Source of the DNA: JACVRW01 sp035705985
GTDB lineage: Bacteria; Actinomycetota; Thermoleophilia; Solirubrobacterales; Thermoleophilaceae
Assembly: GCA_035705985.1 (NCBI GenBank)
Contig: DASSVP010000074.1
Coordinates: 1-52,861, forward strand
Direction of reading: 5' to 3'
Length of the DNA stretch: 52,861 bases
The notes beneath the pieces are model-generated. The model was not told the origin of the DNA, searched no databases, and worked only from the letters and a program-made list of their open reading frames with translations. A program made the position numbers and the translations under genes. Each line of letters begins with the position of its first letter. Position 1 is the first letter of the stretch. Of the stretch, positions 8,558-15,898 are shown one piece after another.

Positions 8558-8563
8558 TAGCAT
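8558..8563 (+). promoter_or_regulatory. -10 hexamer TAGCAT for the SDR-ligC operon (leaderless layout)
   Basis: TAGCAT is followed by 7 nt and the ATG at 8571, with no Shine-Dalgarno. It mirrors the element of the divergent regulator gene. Confidence 0.5.
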
Positions 8564-8570
8564 CCTGGCG

Positions 8571-9347
8571 ATGCAGGTCGGCCCCGAGACTCGCGTTCTG
8601 GTGACGGGCGCCTCGCGCGGAATCGGCGAGGCGATCGCCCGCGCCTTCGCCGCCCGCGGCGCCACCTTGGGCCTGGTGGCCCGCAGGCAGGATCCGCTGG
8701 ATCAGCTCGCCGCCGACCTGCCCGGCGACCATGTGGCGATCCCAGCGGACGTGGCGGAGGCCGACTCGATCGCGGAGGCGGTCGAGCAGTTCGGCCACGT
8801 CGACGTGGTCGTGGCGAACGCCGGTATCACCCACTACCGCCCGTTCGCCCAGCTCCCGCTGGACGAGGCACGCCACATGAACGACGTGAACTGGCTCGGC
8901 ACGATCCACACCGTCTGGGCGGCGCTCCCGGGAATGCTCGACCGGAGGCGCGGCCACATCGTGATCGTGTCGTCCGGCGGCGGCGTGCGCGGCTTCCCCT
9001 CGGCGGCCGTCTACAACGGCACGAAGGCCGCCCAGCGCGGCTTCGCGGAGGCCCTCAGGCACGAGCTCGACGGGACGGGCGTGTCCGTCACGACGGTGTA
9101 CCCCGGCGAGATCGACACCTCGCTCCACGACCACGAGCTCGACCACATGCCCGACTGGTATCGCATGGACCGGCGCGCGCCGGCCGGCCCGCTCGGCGAG
9201 CTGGTGGTCGAAGCCGTCGAAAAGGATCAGCGCGAGCTCTTCTACCCGCCGGTCGTCCGGCTCCTGCGCGTGGTCAACGGGGTGTCGCCGCGGCTCGGCG
9301 ACCTGATGCTCCGGCGCATCCTCGGAAAGAGCGTCGCGCCGCGGTGA
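8571..9347 (+). CDS. short-chain dehydrogenase/reductase
   Basis: This 258-residue classical SDR has the nucleotide-binding TGASRGIG (residues 12-19), NAG (83-85), and the catalytic S134/S135, Y148 and K152 (YNGTK). The first strand is followed by ARR in the position that often selects NADPH. The C-terminal 50 residues extend past the core with a basic amphipathic stretch (LLRVVNGVSPRLGDLMLRR), as in membrane-associated SDRs. The substrate is unknown. Its stop overlaps the GTG of the DNA ligase gene by 4 nt. Confidence 0.9.
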   Translation: MQVGPETRVLVTGASRGIGEAIARAFAARGATLGLVARRQDPLDQLAADLPGDHVAIPADVAEADSIAEAVEQFGHVDVVVANAGITHYRPFAQLPLDEARHMNDVNWLGTIHTVWAALPGMLDRRRGHIVIVSSGGGVRGFPSAAVYNGTKAAQRGFAEALRHELDGTGVSVTTVYPGEIDTSLHDHELDHMPDWYRMDRRAPAGPLGELVVEAVEKDQRELFYPPVVRLLRVVNGVSPRLGDLMLRRILGKSVAPR

Positions 9348-10309
9348 GCCTTCCGCTGAAGCCGCCGGTCCAGCCTCAGCTCGCCAAGGCGGCGAAGGAG
9401 CTGCCCGAGGGCGACGGCTGGCGCTACGAGCCGAAGTTCGACGGCTTCCGGACGATCGTCTTCAAGGACGGCGACGACGTCCAGCTCCAGAGCCGGAACG
9501 GCAGGCCGATGAACCGCTACTTCCCCGAGGTCGCCGAGCAGGTGCTCGAGCTGCCGCACGACCGCCTCGTCCTCGACGGGGAGATGGTCGTCGTCGTGGA
9601 CGGCATCCAGGAGTTCGACCTGCTCTCGCAGCGCATCCACCCGGCCGCCTCGCGGGTGCAGCGGCTGCGAGAGGAGACGCCGGCGGCGCTCGTGGCCTTC
9701 GACCTGCTGGCGGAGGGCGACGAGGTGCTCTGCCCGCTCCCCTACGAGGAGCGCCGGGAGCGGCTGGAGGCGGTGGTGGCCGACCCGGTGGAGCTGAGCC
9801 CGATGACGCCGGACACCGGCTCGGCGCGCCAGTGGCTCACCGGCTCGTCCGAGGGGGTGATCGCCAAGGAGGCCGACGCTCCCTATCGCCCCGGCGAGCG
9901 CACGGGCATGGTGAAGATCAAGCGCGTGCGCACGGCGGACGCCGTGGTCGTCGCGTTCCGCTTCGGCAAGGAGGAGGGCACGGTCGGCTCGCTGATCCTC
10001 GGCATGTACGACGACGACGGGGGCGGCGACCTGCACGTGGTTGGCCACACGTCCAGCTTCCGCGCCAAGCAGAAGCGCGAGCTGCTCGAGATGCTCGAGC
10101 CATACCGGACCCACGAGCGCAGCTCCGGCGAGCCGAGCCGCTGGAAGTCGGACGAGGAGCTTGTCTGGGAGGGCCTGCGGCCGGAGCTGGTGGTGGAGGT
10201 CGCGTTCGACCACATCACGGGCAACCGCATCCGGCACGGAGCCAAGCTCCTTCGCTGGCGCGACGACAAGGATCCCGGCGAGTGCCACATCTCGCAGCTG
10301 CGTTCCTGA
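9344..10309 (+). CDS. ligC: ATP-dependent DNA ligase (LigC-like)
   Basis: This 321-residue ligase seals nicks using ATP. The nucleotidyl-lysine motif I is EPKFDGFR with K31. Motif III/IIIa (LDGEMVVV), motif IV (EGVIAKEADAPY) and motif V (GMVKIKR) follow, then a C-terminal OB-fold region. There are no polymerase or nuclease domains as in LigD, so it fits the actinobacterial LigC group used in end joining and excision repair. It starts with GTG coupled to the SDR stop. The 3' end overlaps the next coding region by 28 nt in another frame. Confidence 0.92.
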   Translation: MSLPLKPPVQPQLAKAAKELPEGDGWRYEPKFDGFRTIVFKDGDDVQLQSRNGRPMNRYFPEVAEQVLELPHDRLVLDGEMVVVVDGIQEFDLLSQRIHPAASRVQRLREETPAALVAFDLLAEGDEVLCPLPYEERRERLEAVVADPVELSPMTPDTGSARQWLTGSSEGVIAKEADAPYRPGERTGMVKIKRVRTADAVVVAFRFGKEEGTVGSLILGMYDDDGGGDLHVVGHTSSFRAKQKRELLEMLEPYRTHERSSGEPSRWKSDEELVWEGLRPELVVEVAFDHITGNRIRHGAKLLRWRDDKDPGECHISQLRS

Positions 10310-11850
10310 TCCTGGCGACGCTCGCGCTCCCCGCGAGCGCGTCGGCTCAGGCGGGTGTCAGCTACGGCATCCCTGCCGACAACCCGTTCGTGGGACAGCA
10401 GGGCGCGGCGCCCGAGATCTACTCGCTGGGGCTGCGCAACCCGTTCCGCTTCTCGTTCGACCGGCAGACCGGTGACGTCCTGCTCGGCGACGTCGGCGGC
10501 GCCCTGCGCGAGGAGATCGACTGGGTGAGCGCCGCCGCGGCGCGCGGCGCCAACTTCGGGTGGGCGTGCCGCGAGGGGACCCAGTCCGGGCCCCGCGCGG
10601 CGGACTGCCCGGTGCCGGACGCGGTCGAGCCCCTGTTCGAGTACCTCACGAGCGACCCCGGCCCGGACGCCGTGACCGGCGGATTCGTGGTGAGGGACGC
10701 GGCGCTCGAAGGCCTGACCGGCCGCTACGTCTTCGCGGATTTCTACGACGGGGCGATCCGCTCGCTGGCGCTGGACCAGTCGGATCCGGACCCGCAAAGC
10801 ACGGGGCTGACCCTGTCGGGCCTCGCCTCGTTCGGCGAGGACGCCTCCGGCAGGCTGTACGCGGCGAGCCTGACCGGGAACCAGGTCATCCGGCTCGCTT
10901 ACGACGGTTCGCCGGGCACCTTGGCGCCGGAGTCGATCACCGGCCCGTGGTCCGAACCGATCGCGCTGGCCACCTATCCGGGCGACCCCACGCGGCTCTT
11001 CGTCGCCGAGCGTGCCGGCACGGTCCGCCTGGTCGTGGGCGACGACGCGCAGGCGACGCCGGTGCTCGACGTGGCGCCCATCTCCGTGGACGGCGAACGC
11101 GGGCTCCTGTCGGTGGTTGCGGCGCCGGACTACCCGGCGTCGGGGAGGCTCTACGTCTACTACACGGACACGGGCGGCGACATCCGGATCGACGAGTTCG
11201 TGCGCTCGGGAACCAGCCCGGAGGTGGCGGCGAGCCGTAGGAACGTGCTCGTGATCGAGCACTCGTCGGAGAGCAACCACAACGGCGGCCAGCTGCACTT
11301 CGGCCCGGACGGGTGCCTGTGGATCACGACCGGCGACGGCGGCGGGCAGAACAACGAGCACGCCAACGCGCAGAACCGCGCGACGCTGCTCGGCAAGGTC
11401 CTGCGGATCGATCCGGATCCACCCGCGACCGACTCCTCGCCGTGCGGCTCGGGCGTCCTCCCGCCGCCGACCGGTGGAACGCCGACGGGCAGCGTCCCCA
11501 CGGCAGACTCGCGTGCCCCGACGGTCGTCGTCCACGTACCGCGCCGCCAGCGGGTGCTGCGTCTGCGAGGCGCGATCGCCTACGTGCACTGTGACGAGGC
11601 CTGCACGGTGAGCGCCGGCGGCACGCTCGTGATCCGCGGGCGGCGGCTCCTGCTGCGGCGGGCCGTGCTGCCCGCAGCGGCGAATCAGCGCGTCCGCGGG
11701 CGCGTGCGGCTGCGTCCCCGGGCACGGCGACTGCTCCGCCGGGCGCTCGCGGACGGCCGCCGCCCGCGCGTGGTGGTGCGGGTGCGGGCCTCCGACGCGG
11801 CTGGGAACAGCGCGGCGCGGACCCGCCGCCCCATCAGGGTTCGCCGCTAG
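10282..11850 (+). CDS. secreted PQQ-type sugar dehydrogenase beta-propeller with circularly permuted order
   Basis: This 522-residue protein has a Sec signal peptide (residues 1-24, hydrophobic core then ASASAQA). Residues 25-209 match the C-terminal half of soluble aldose/glucose-sorbosone dehydrogenases (IPADNPFVG, PEIYSLGLRNPFRFSFD, NFGWACREG, GRYVFADFYDGAIRSL). Residues 210-381 match the N-terminal half (LFVAERAGTVRLV, GERGLLSVVAAPDY, LYVYYTD, catalytic-type histidine H333 in NHNGGQL, then LLGKVLRIDPDP). The two halves are therefore in reverse order relative to the family. A Pro/Thr linker and an Ig-like domain of about 100 residues with a basic C-terminus follow. The GTG at 10282 lies inside ligC and is chosen because it gives the signal peptide. 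Enzymatic activity is inferred only. Confidence 0.8.
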   Translation: MPHLAAAFLILATLALPASASAQAGVSYGIPADNPFVGQQGAAPEIYSLGLRNPFRFSFDRQTGDVLLGDVGGALREEIDWVSAAAARGANFGWACREGTQSGPRAADCPVPDAVEPLFEYLTSDPGPDAVTGGFVVRDAALEGLTGRYVFADFYDGAIRSLALDQSDPDPQSTGLTLSGLASFGEDASGRLYAASLTGNQVIRLAYDGSPGTLAPESITGPWSEPIALATYPGDPTRLFVAERAGTVRLVVGDDAQATPVLDVAPISVDGERGLLSVVAAPDYPASGRLYVYYTDTGGDIRIDEFVRSGTSPEVAASRRNVLVIEHSSESNHNGGQLHFGPDGCLWITTGDGGGQNNEHANAQNRATLLGKVLRIDPDPPATDSSPCGSGVLPPPTGGTPTGSVPTADSRAPTVVVHVPRRQRVLRLRGAIAYVHCDEACTVSAGGTLVIRGRRLLLRRAVLPAAANQRVRGRVRLRPRARRLLRRALADGRRPRVVVRVRASDAAGNSAARTRRPIRVRR

Positions 11851-11868
11851 GCGCGCATCTGCGTCAGC

Positions 11869-12363
11869 ATGTGCGCCGTGGCGGAGTTGGAGGTCATCGC
11901 AGCGGACGTCACAAGGCTGGACGTCGACGCGATCGCGAACGCTGCGAACACGCAGCTCGCGCACGGCGGCGGCGTGGCCGCCGCCATCTCGAGGGCGGGC
12001 GGCCCGGAGGTTCAGCGCGAGTCCCATGAGCGCGCGCCGATCGGCCTGGGCGAGGCCGTGGAGACCACGGCCGGCGCGATGCCCGCGCGCTGGGTCATCC
12101 ATGCCGCCACGATGGAGCTCGGCGGCCCCACCTCGCGGGAGATCATCGAGCGCGCCACCCGGTCGACGCTCGCCAAGGCCGAGGAGCTGGGGGCTCTCTC
12201 GCTGGCGCTGGTCGCATTCGGAACCGGGGTGGGCGGCTTCCCGATCGACGAGGCCGCGGAGGTCATGGTGGGCGCGGCGCGCGAGCACACAGGCGCCCTC
12301 GAGCGGATCGTGTTCGCGGTGCACGGCGAGGAAGCGGAGCGCGCCTTCCGCGCGGCGCTTTGA
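11869..12363 (+). CDS. macrodomain (ADP-ribose-processing) protein
   Basis: This 164-residue stand-alone macrodomain has the ADP-ribose-binding loop NAANTQLAHGGGVAAAISRAGG (residues about 24-45) and the second phosphate loop FGTGVGGFPIDEAA near 125. Proteins of this family remove or hydrolyse ADP-ribose derivatives in the cytosol. An alternative GTG start at 11878 would remove three residues. Its stop overlaps the TTG start of glycerate kinase (TTGA), so the two are coupled, though no shared pathway is obvious. Confidence 0.92.
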   Translation: MCAVAELEVIAADVTRLDVDAIANAANTQLAHGGGVAAAISRAGGPEVQRESHERAPIGLGEAVETTAGAMPARWVIHAATMELGGPTSREIIERATRSTLAKAEELGALSLALVAFGTGVGGFPIDEAAEVMVGAAREHTGALERIVFAVHGEEAERAFRAAL

Positions 12364-13334
12364 GCCTGCCCGTCCTCGTCGCGCCCGACTCCTTCAAGGG
12401 AACCTTCTCCGCGCGCGAGGTCGCGGCGGCGATCGCCGGGGGGCTGCGCGAGACGGGCAGGGAGGCGCGCGAGCTTCCGGTCGCCGATGGCGGCGAGGGC
12501 ACGATGGACGTCCTCGTCTCGGCTCTGGGCGGAGACGTTCGCACCGTCACGGCCTCCGACCCGCTCGGCCGCCCGGTGGAGGCGTCCTTCGCGCTCCTGC
12601 CCGACGGCTCCGCGATCGTGGAGATGGCCCAGGCCAGCGGCCTCGGGCTGGTCGCCCAGGACGAGCGCGACGCCTGGAGGGCGTCCACGCGCGGTACCGG
12701 CGAGCTCATCGCGGCGGCGGCCGAGGCCGGCGCGTCTCCGGTCGTGGTGACGGTCGGCGGCTCGGCGACGACGGACGGCGGCGCCGGTGCGCTCGCGGCC
12801 CTCGGCGAGGCGGGCCTCGACCGCTCCGCCCTTCCGGACATCGAGGTCGTGTGTGACGTCCGCGTTCCCTTCGAGGACGCTCCGCGCATCTTTGCCCCGC
12901 AGAAGGGCGCGGACCCGGCGATGGTGAGGCGGCTCGAAGAGCGGCTCGAAGAGCTGGCGGCCACGTTACCGCGCGATCCGCGCGGCGAGCCCATGACGGG
13001 CTGCGCCGGAGGCCTCTCGGGCGGCCTGTGGGCCGGACTCGGAGCAAAGCTCGTCCCCGGCGCGCCCTACGTGCTCGACGCAATCGGCTTCGACGCGCTG
13101 ATGCGCGAGTCGGCCTTCGTCGTAACGGGCGAGGGCTCGCTCGACGAGCAGACGCTTCAGGGCAAGATCGTCGGCGAGGTGGCCACCCGCTGCCGCCAGG
13201 GAGGCATCACCTGCCACGCGATCGTGGGCCGCAACCGGCTGGACCCCTTTGGCGAGCGCATCATCGACCTTGCGTCGGTGGCGGAGGCGACAACGCTCGA
13301 CGAGCTGAGAGCCGCCGGGGCAGCCCTGGTCTAG
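12360..13334 (+). CDS. glxK: glycerate kinase
   Basis: This 324-residue GlxK/GarK-type glycerate kinase makes phosphoglycerate from glycerate and ATP. Its signatures are VLVAPDSFKGTFSA at the N-terminus, DGGEGTMDVL near residue 44, GGSATTDGGAGALAALG near 135, and GEGSLDEQTLQGK near 258. It is somewhat shorter than the usual 370-380 residues. The TTG start overlapping the macrodomain stop is supported because the conserved first strand begins at residue 4. The C-terminus overlaps the convergent catalase-like gene by 4 nt. Confidence 0.93.
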   Translation: MSLPVLVAPDSFKGTFSAREVAAAIAGGLRETGREARELPVADGGEGTMDVLVSALGGDVRTVTASDPLGRPVEASFALLPDGSAIVEMAQASGLGLVAQDERDAWRASTRGTGELIAAAAEAGASPVVVTVGGSATTDGGAGALAALGEAGLDRSALPDIEVVCDVRVPFEDAPRIFAPQKGADPAMVRRLEERLEELAATLPRDPRGEPMTGCAGGLSGGLWAGLGAKLVPGAPYVLDAIGFDALMRESAFVVTGEGSLDEQTLQGKIVGEVATRCRQGGITCHAIVGRNRLDPFGERIIDLASVAEATTLDELRAAGAALV

Positions 13335-14254
13335 GCGGCGCTCGGCGCGGGCGCGCCGCTGCGGCGCGTTACGGAGACCGAGTACGCGCGCGGGCGGAAG
13401 CGCAGGATCTGGTCGTCGCTCAGCTCGATGCCGTCGGTGACGCGGGTGGGGTCGAAGACGAGGATGTCGTCGCCCCGCTCGCGCTCGGTCTCCGGGCCGG
13501 TCAGCTCGAGGCGGCCCACCTCCACGCGCTCGCGGTCCTCCGGCCAGGCGACGGTGGGGTCGTCGATCGGGTCGTCGCCGGCGGCCACGATCACCAGCAT
13601 CCGGAAGGCCGAAGACGAGCGAGCGAGGACCTCCTCCTGGAGGTAGTCGCGTCCTCGCGCCTTCGCCTCCTCGGCGGACAGGGTGCGCTCCCCCTCCTCC
13701 GGCTCGAACCGGTAGCGCACCCACCTCTCGGTGCCGTCGGTCGCCGTCCAGCGGAACGAGTGGATGGAGTTGTACGCAACGGCTGCGTAGCTCTCCGGCG
13801 GGTCGGCTGTGACGGCGGCCTGGATCGCCGGCCCGGCCTCGGGGTGCTCCTGCAGCCAGGCGCCGATCCGCTCGAAGTCGGGCTTCCCCGTTTCCGGATC
13901 CGGCTTGCGCGCCCGTGTGAACTCGAGGAAGTCCTCGGGCGTCCGGGCGAAGAAGCAGGGCACTGAAAGGCAGACGACGTCAGTCCTGGTGCCGTCCGGG
14001 AGGTAGAACTTGACCGCGAGTCCGCGGCCCTCCCTGGCGTAGTCCGGGATGCCGGGGTCGCCGCCGCCGTTCGAGACGCGTGCGGTCACGTGCACCGGCT
14101 CCGACTGCATGTGGGCGGCTGTTGTGAGGCCGGCGTTCGTGGGAGTGAAGGTCCCCCTCAGCAGCGTCCCCTTGGCATGGGCCGCCCTGTGGCCCTCGTG
14201 CCTTCCGGAGATGTCGTTGATCGCATCGACGACCTGCTCAGCCAGCTCGTCCAT
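13331..14254 (-). CDS. catalase-family peroxidase (short, SrpA-like)
   Basis: This 307-residue haem protein belongs to the short catalase-related group. The distal histidine lies in GHRAAHAKGTL near residue 26. A Tyr preceded by Arg in RFRPRAYSVS near 295 fits the proximal ligand region. The position of the catalytic asparagine in true catalases (GNNTPVFF) reads CLSVPCFF here, so peroxidase rather than catalase activity is likely (inference). There is no signal peptide. A TAATGT hexamer 6 nt upstream of the ATG suggests a leaderless start. Confidence 0.85.
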   Translation of the reverse strand: MDELAEQVVDAINDISGRHEGHRAAHAKGTLLRGTFTPTNAGLTTAAHMQSEPVHVTARVSNGGGDPGIPDYAREGRGLAVKFYLPDGTRTDVVCLSVPCFFARTPEDFLEFTRARKPDPETGKPDFERIGAWLQEHPEAGPAIQAAVTADPPESYAAVAYNSIHSFRWTATDGTERWVRYRFEPEEGERTLSAEEAKARGRDYLQEEVLARSSSAFRMLVIVAAGDDPIDDPTVAWPEDRERVEVGRLELTGPETERERGDDILVFDPTRVTDGIELSDDQILRFRPRAYSVSVTRRSGAPAPSAA

Positions 14255-14260
14255 ATGCGG

Positions 14261-14266
14261 ACATTA
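14261..14266 (-). promoter_or_regulatory. -10 hexamer TAATGT for the catalase-like gene (leaderless layout)
   Basis: On the minus strand TAATGT is followed by CCGCAT and the ATG at 14254. The spacing of 6 nt matches other leaderless-type starts in this window. Confidence 0.45.
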
Positions 14267-14271
14267 AGCGA

Positions 14272-14294
14272 CGGGCGCCCACCTGGGGCGCCCG
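14272..14294. terminator. 9-bp perfect hairpin, possible terminator
   Basis: CGGGCGCCC, a 5-nt loop and GGGCGCCCG form a perfect stem. It lies between two minus-strand genes, just upstream of the catalase -10 hexamer. There is no T-run on either side, as is common in high-GC actinobacteria. It could also act on the catalase promoter. Confidence 0.4.
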
Positions 14295-14309
14295 TGCTGC
14301 CTCACCCTT

Positions 14310-14333
14310 GCGGCGGCCCGGCCGGGCCGCCGC
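14310..14333 (-). terminator. 11-bp perfect hairpin downstream of the membrane-protein gene
   Basis: GCGGCGGCCCG and its exact complement are separated by 2 nt. The hairpin lies 10 nt past the stop of the gene ending at 14343. Its position and strength fit an intrinsic terminator without a U-tail. Confidence 0.5.
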
Positions 14334-14342
14334 GTGCTGGGA

Positions 14343-15041
14343 CTAGCGCATCCCCGGCACGGGGCGGAAGCCCTCGTACTCGGGGGTGTGCTCCCAGGCT
14401 TCGTCGGTCTCGCGAAGGACCATCCGGCCGATTGCCCCGAGGCCCACGACCAGGAACGCCGCGGCCACGATCGCCAGCCAGTTCATCGCGGTTGCGACGG
14501 CGAACCCGAACAGGATCGCCCCGACCGCCACGAAGACCGCCATCCAGGACTGCACCGCGCGCGCCCTGTACAGGCCTACCGCCAGGGTCGCCATGCCCAG
14601 CGAGAAGCCGAACGACAGGAGCACGAACGGGATCACGATGCCCGCGGTCTCGTTGAGCCGCTCGAGCAGGGCGACCGTCTCGGCGGTGTTGCCCGCGCCG
14701 GCCATCTGCCAGAGCACGAGCTCCATCGCCACGAGGCCGGTGAGGGCCAGCAGGCCCAGGATCGCCAGCCCGCCGCCCACGTGACCGAGCGCCACCTGCC
14801 GCTCGCGCAGCATGTGCATCAGGCCCAGCACGGCTGGGACCACCAGCACGATGGACACGAACGCCAGCAGGTGAGCCACGTACCAGGCATCGAGGTTGTC
14901 CGCGATGGTGGCCACCTGGGTCGCTTCGTCCATGTCGCTCGCGGGATGGATGACCATCGCGGCGAGCAGGACGAACGGCGCCACGACCATGCACGCACCC
15001 GCGACCATCTTGCGGGAGTGATGCGCATCGGAGAGGTGCAT
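14343..15041 (-). CDS. multi-pass membrane protein, DUF4386-like
   Basis: This is a 232-residue protein with about six hydrophobic spans (near residues 12-32, 52-75, 88-110, 130-155, 163-185 and 188-208) and a short charged cytoplasmic tail. The spacing and the early motif HPASDMDEATQVATIADN resemble membrane proteins of the DUF4386/DUF998 kind; the assignment is tentative. The ATG at 15041 has one of the best Shine-Dalgarno sequences of the window (AGGAGG, 6-7 nt upstream), so this gene has a leader, unlike most first genes here. The function is unknown. Confidence 0.75.
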   Translation of the reverse strand: MHLSDAHHSRKMVAGACMVVAPFVLLAAMVIHPASDMDEATQVATIADNLDAWYVAHLLAFVSIVLVVPAVLGLMHMLRERQVALGHVGGGLAILGLLALTGLVAMELVLWQMAGAGNTAETVALLERLNETAGIVIPFVLLSFGFSLGMATLAVGLYRARAVQSWMAVFVAVGAILFGFAVATAMNWLAIVAAAFLVVGLGAIGRMVLRETDEAWEHTPEYEGFRPVPGMR

Positions 15042-15111
15042 CTCACGCCTCCTGAACTACATCGGTGGGATCTTCCAAGCGATCCCGACTGCTCCCGGAT
15101 ACACCCGAATT

Positions 15112-15125
15112 GTAACTTTGGTTAC
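15112..15125. promoter_or_regulatory. inverted repeat GTAACTTTGGTTAC, possible operator
   Basis: Five-base arms GTAAC/GTTAC flank a 4-nt spacer in a locally AT-rich patch. The repeat overlaps the 3' end of the phosphatase gene and lies 71-84 nt upstream of the leadered membrane-protein gene. The size fits a small repressor or activator site; no regulator can be named. Confidence 0.3.
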
Positions 15126-15898
15126 TAGCTTTCCGCCAATGAGCGAATAATTGCCTCGTAGAAGCCCTCGCTCATCGCCGCCTCGGTGCGCTCGACGTTG
15201 CGATAGGCGGAGGTGTCGCCCGCCACGGCGTTCGCCACCAGGAACATCCGCCCCACGACCTCCGCGACCTCGAGGTCCTCGCGCGAGTCGCCCACGCCGA
15301 TGCAGTCGTCGCGCGCGTAGCCGCGCGCGCGCATGTGCGCGGCCACCGCGCGCGCCTTCGACACGCCCGCGGGGACCAGGTGGAAGGTGTGCGTGCTCGG
15401 CCCGATCTCGCCGTTGTCCACCAGCCGCAGCGCCGGGTGCCCCTCCCCGGCCAGCAGCTCGTTCGCCTCGCGCGCGTCGACCAGCCCGCGGAAGACGTGC
15501 GAGACCTCACGGCCCATGTGGAAGGGCGCGTGGTACTCGAGCCGGCCGTCGTACTCGCGCAGGAGCAGATCGGGCGCCCCCGTTGCGGCGATCTGGTCGT
15601 GCACGCTCTCGCCGTCGCGCGGCTGGAGCTCGCCGGTCAGGAAGGTCGCCTCGCCGTCGATGACCATCGCCGCGCCCACCTCGTAGATGTAGGACGACTG
15701 CCCGATCAGCCGCGCGTCCTCCATCACCTGCGCGCGCCGCCGCCCGGACTTGATGACCACCTCGACGCCGGCCCGGTGGCACGCCTCGAGCGCGCGTGCC
15801 GCGAGCAGGGTGAAGTCACCCTCCGCGGTGCGGAAGAGCGACGCGCCCTGTCCGAGCAGCGTGCCGTCGAGATCGGTGTAGACGCATCTGATCGCCAC
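15125..15898 (-). CDS. HAD-IIB phosphatase, probable glucosyl/mannosyl-3-phosphoglycerate phosphatase
   Basis: This 257-residue HAD phosphatase has motif I YTDLDGTLL, motif II in IKSGRRR (Ser), a Lys in GVSKARAVAAHM and motif IV GVGDSREDLEV. The C2B-type cap between motifs II and III matches mannosyl-3-phosphoglycerate phosphatases. It starts with GTG overlapping the gpgS stop by one base (TAGTG). Paired with GpgS, the likely reaction is dephosphorylation of glucosyl-3-phosphoglycerate to the compatible solute glucosylglycerate. The substrate comes from context, not from residues I can point to. Confidence 0.82.
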   Translation of the reverse strand: MAIRCVYTDLDGTLLGQGASLFRTAEGDFTLLAARALEACHRAGVEVVIKSGRRRAQVMEDARLIGQSSYIYEVGAAMVIDGEATFLTGELQPRDGESVHDQIAATGAPDLLLREYDGRLEYHAPFHMGREVSHVFRGLVDAREANELLAGEGHPALRLVDNGEIGPSTHTFHLVPAGVSKARAVAAHMRARGYARDDCIGVGDSREDLEVAEVVGRMFLVANAVAGDTSAYRNVERTEAAMSEGFYEAIIRSLAES

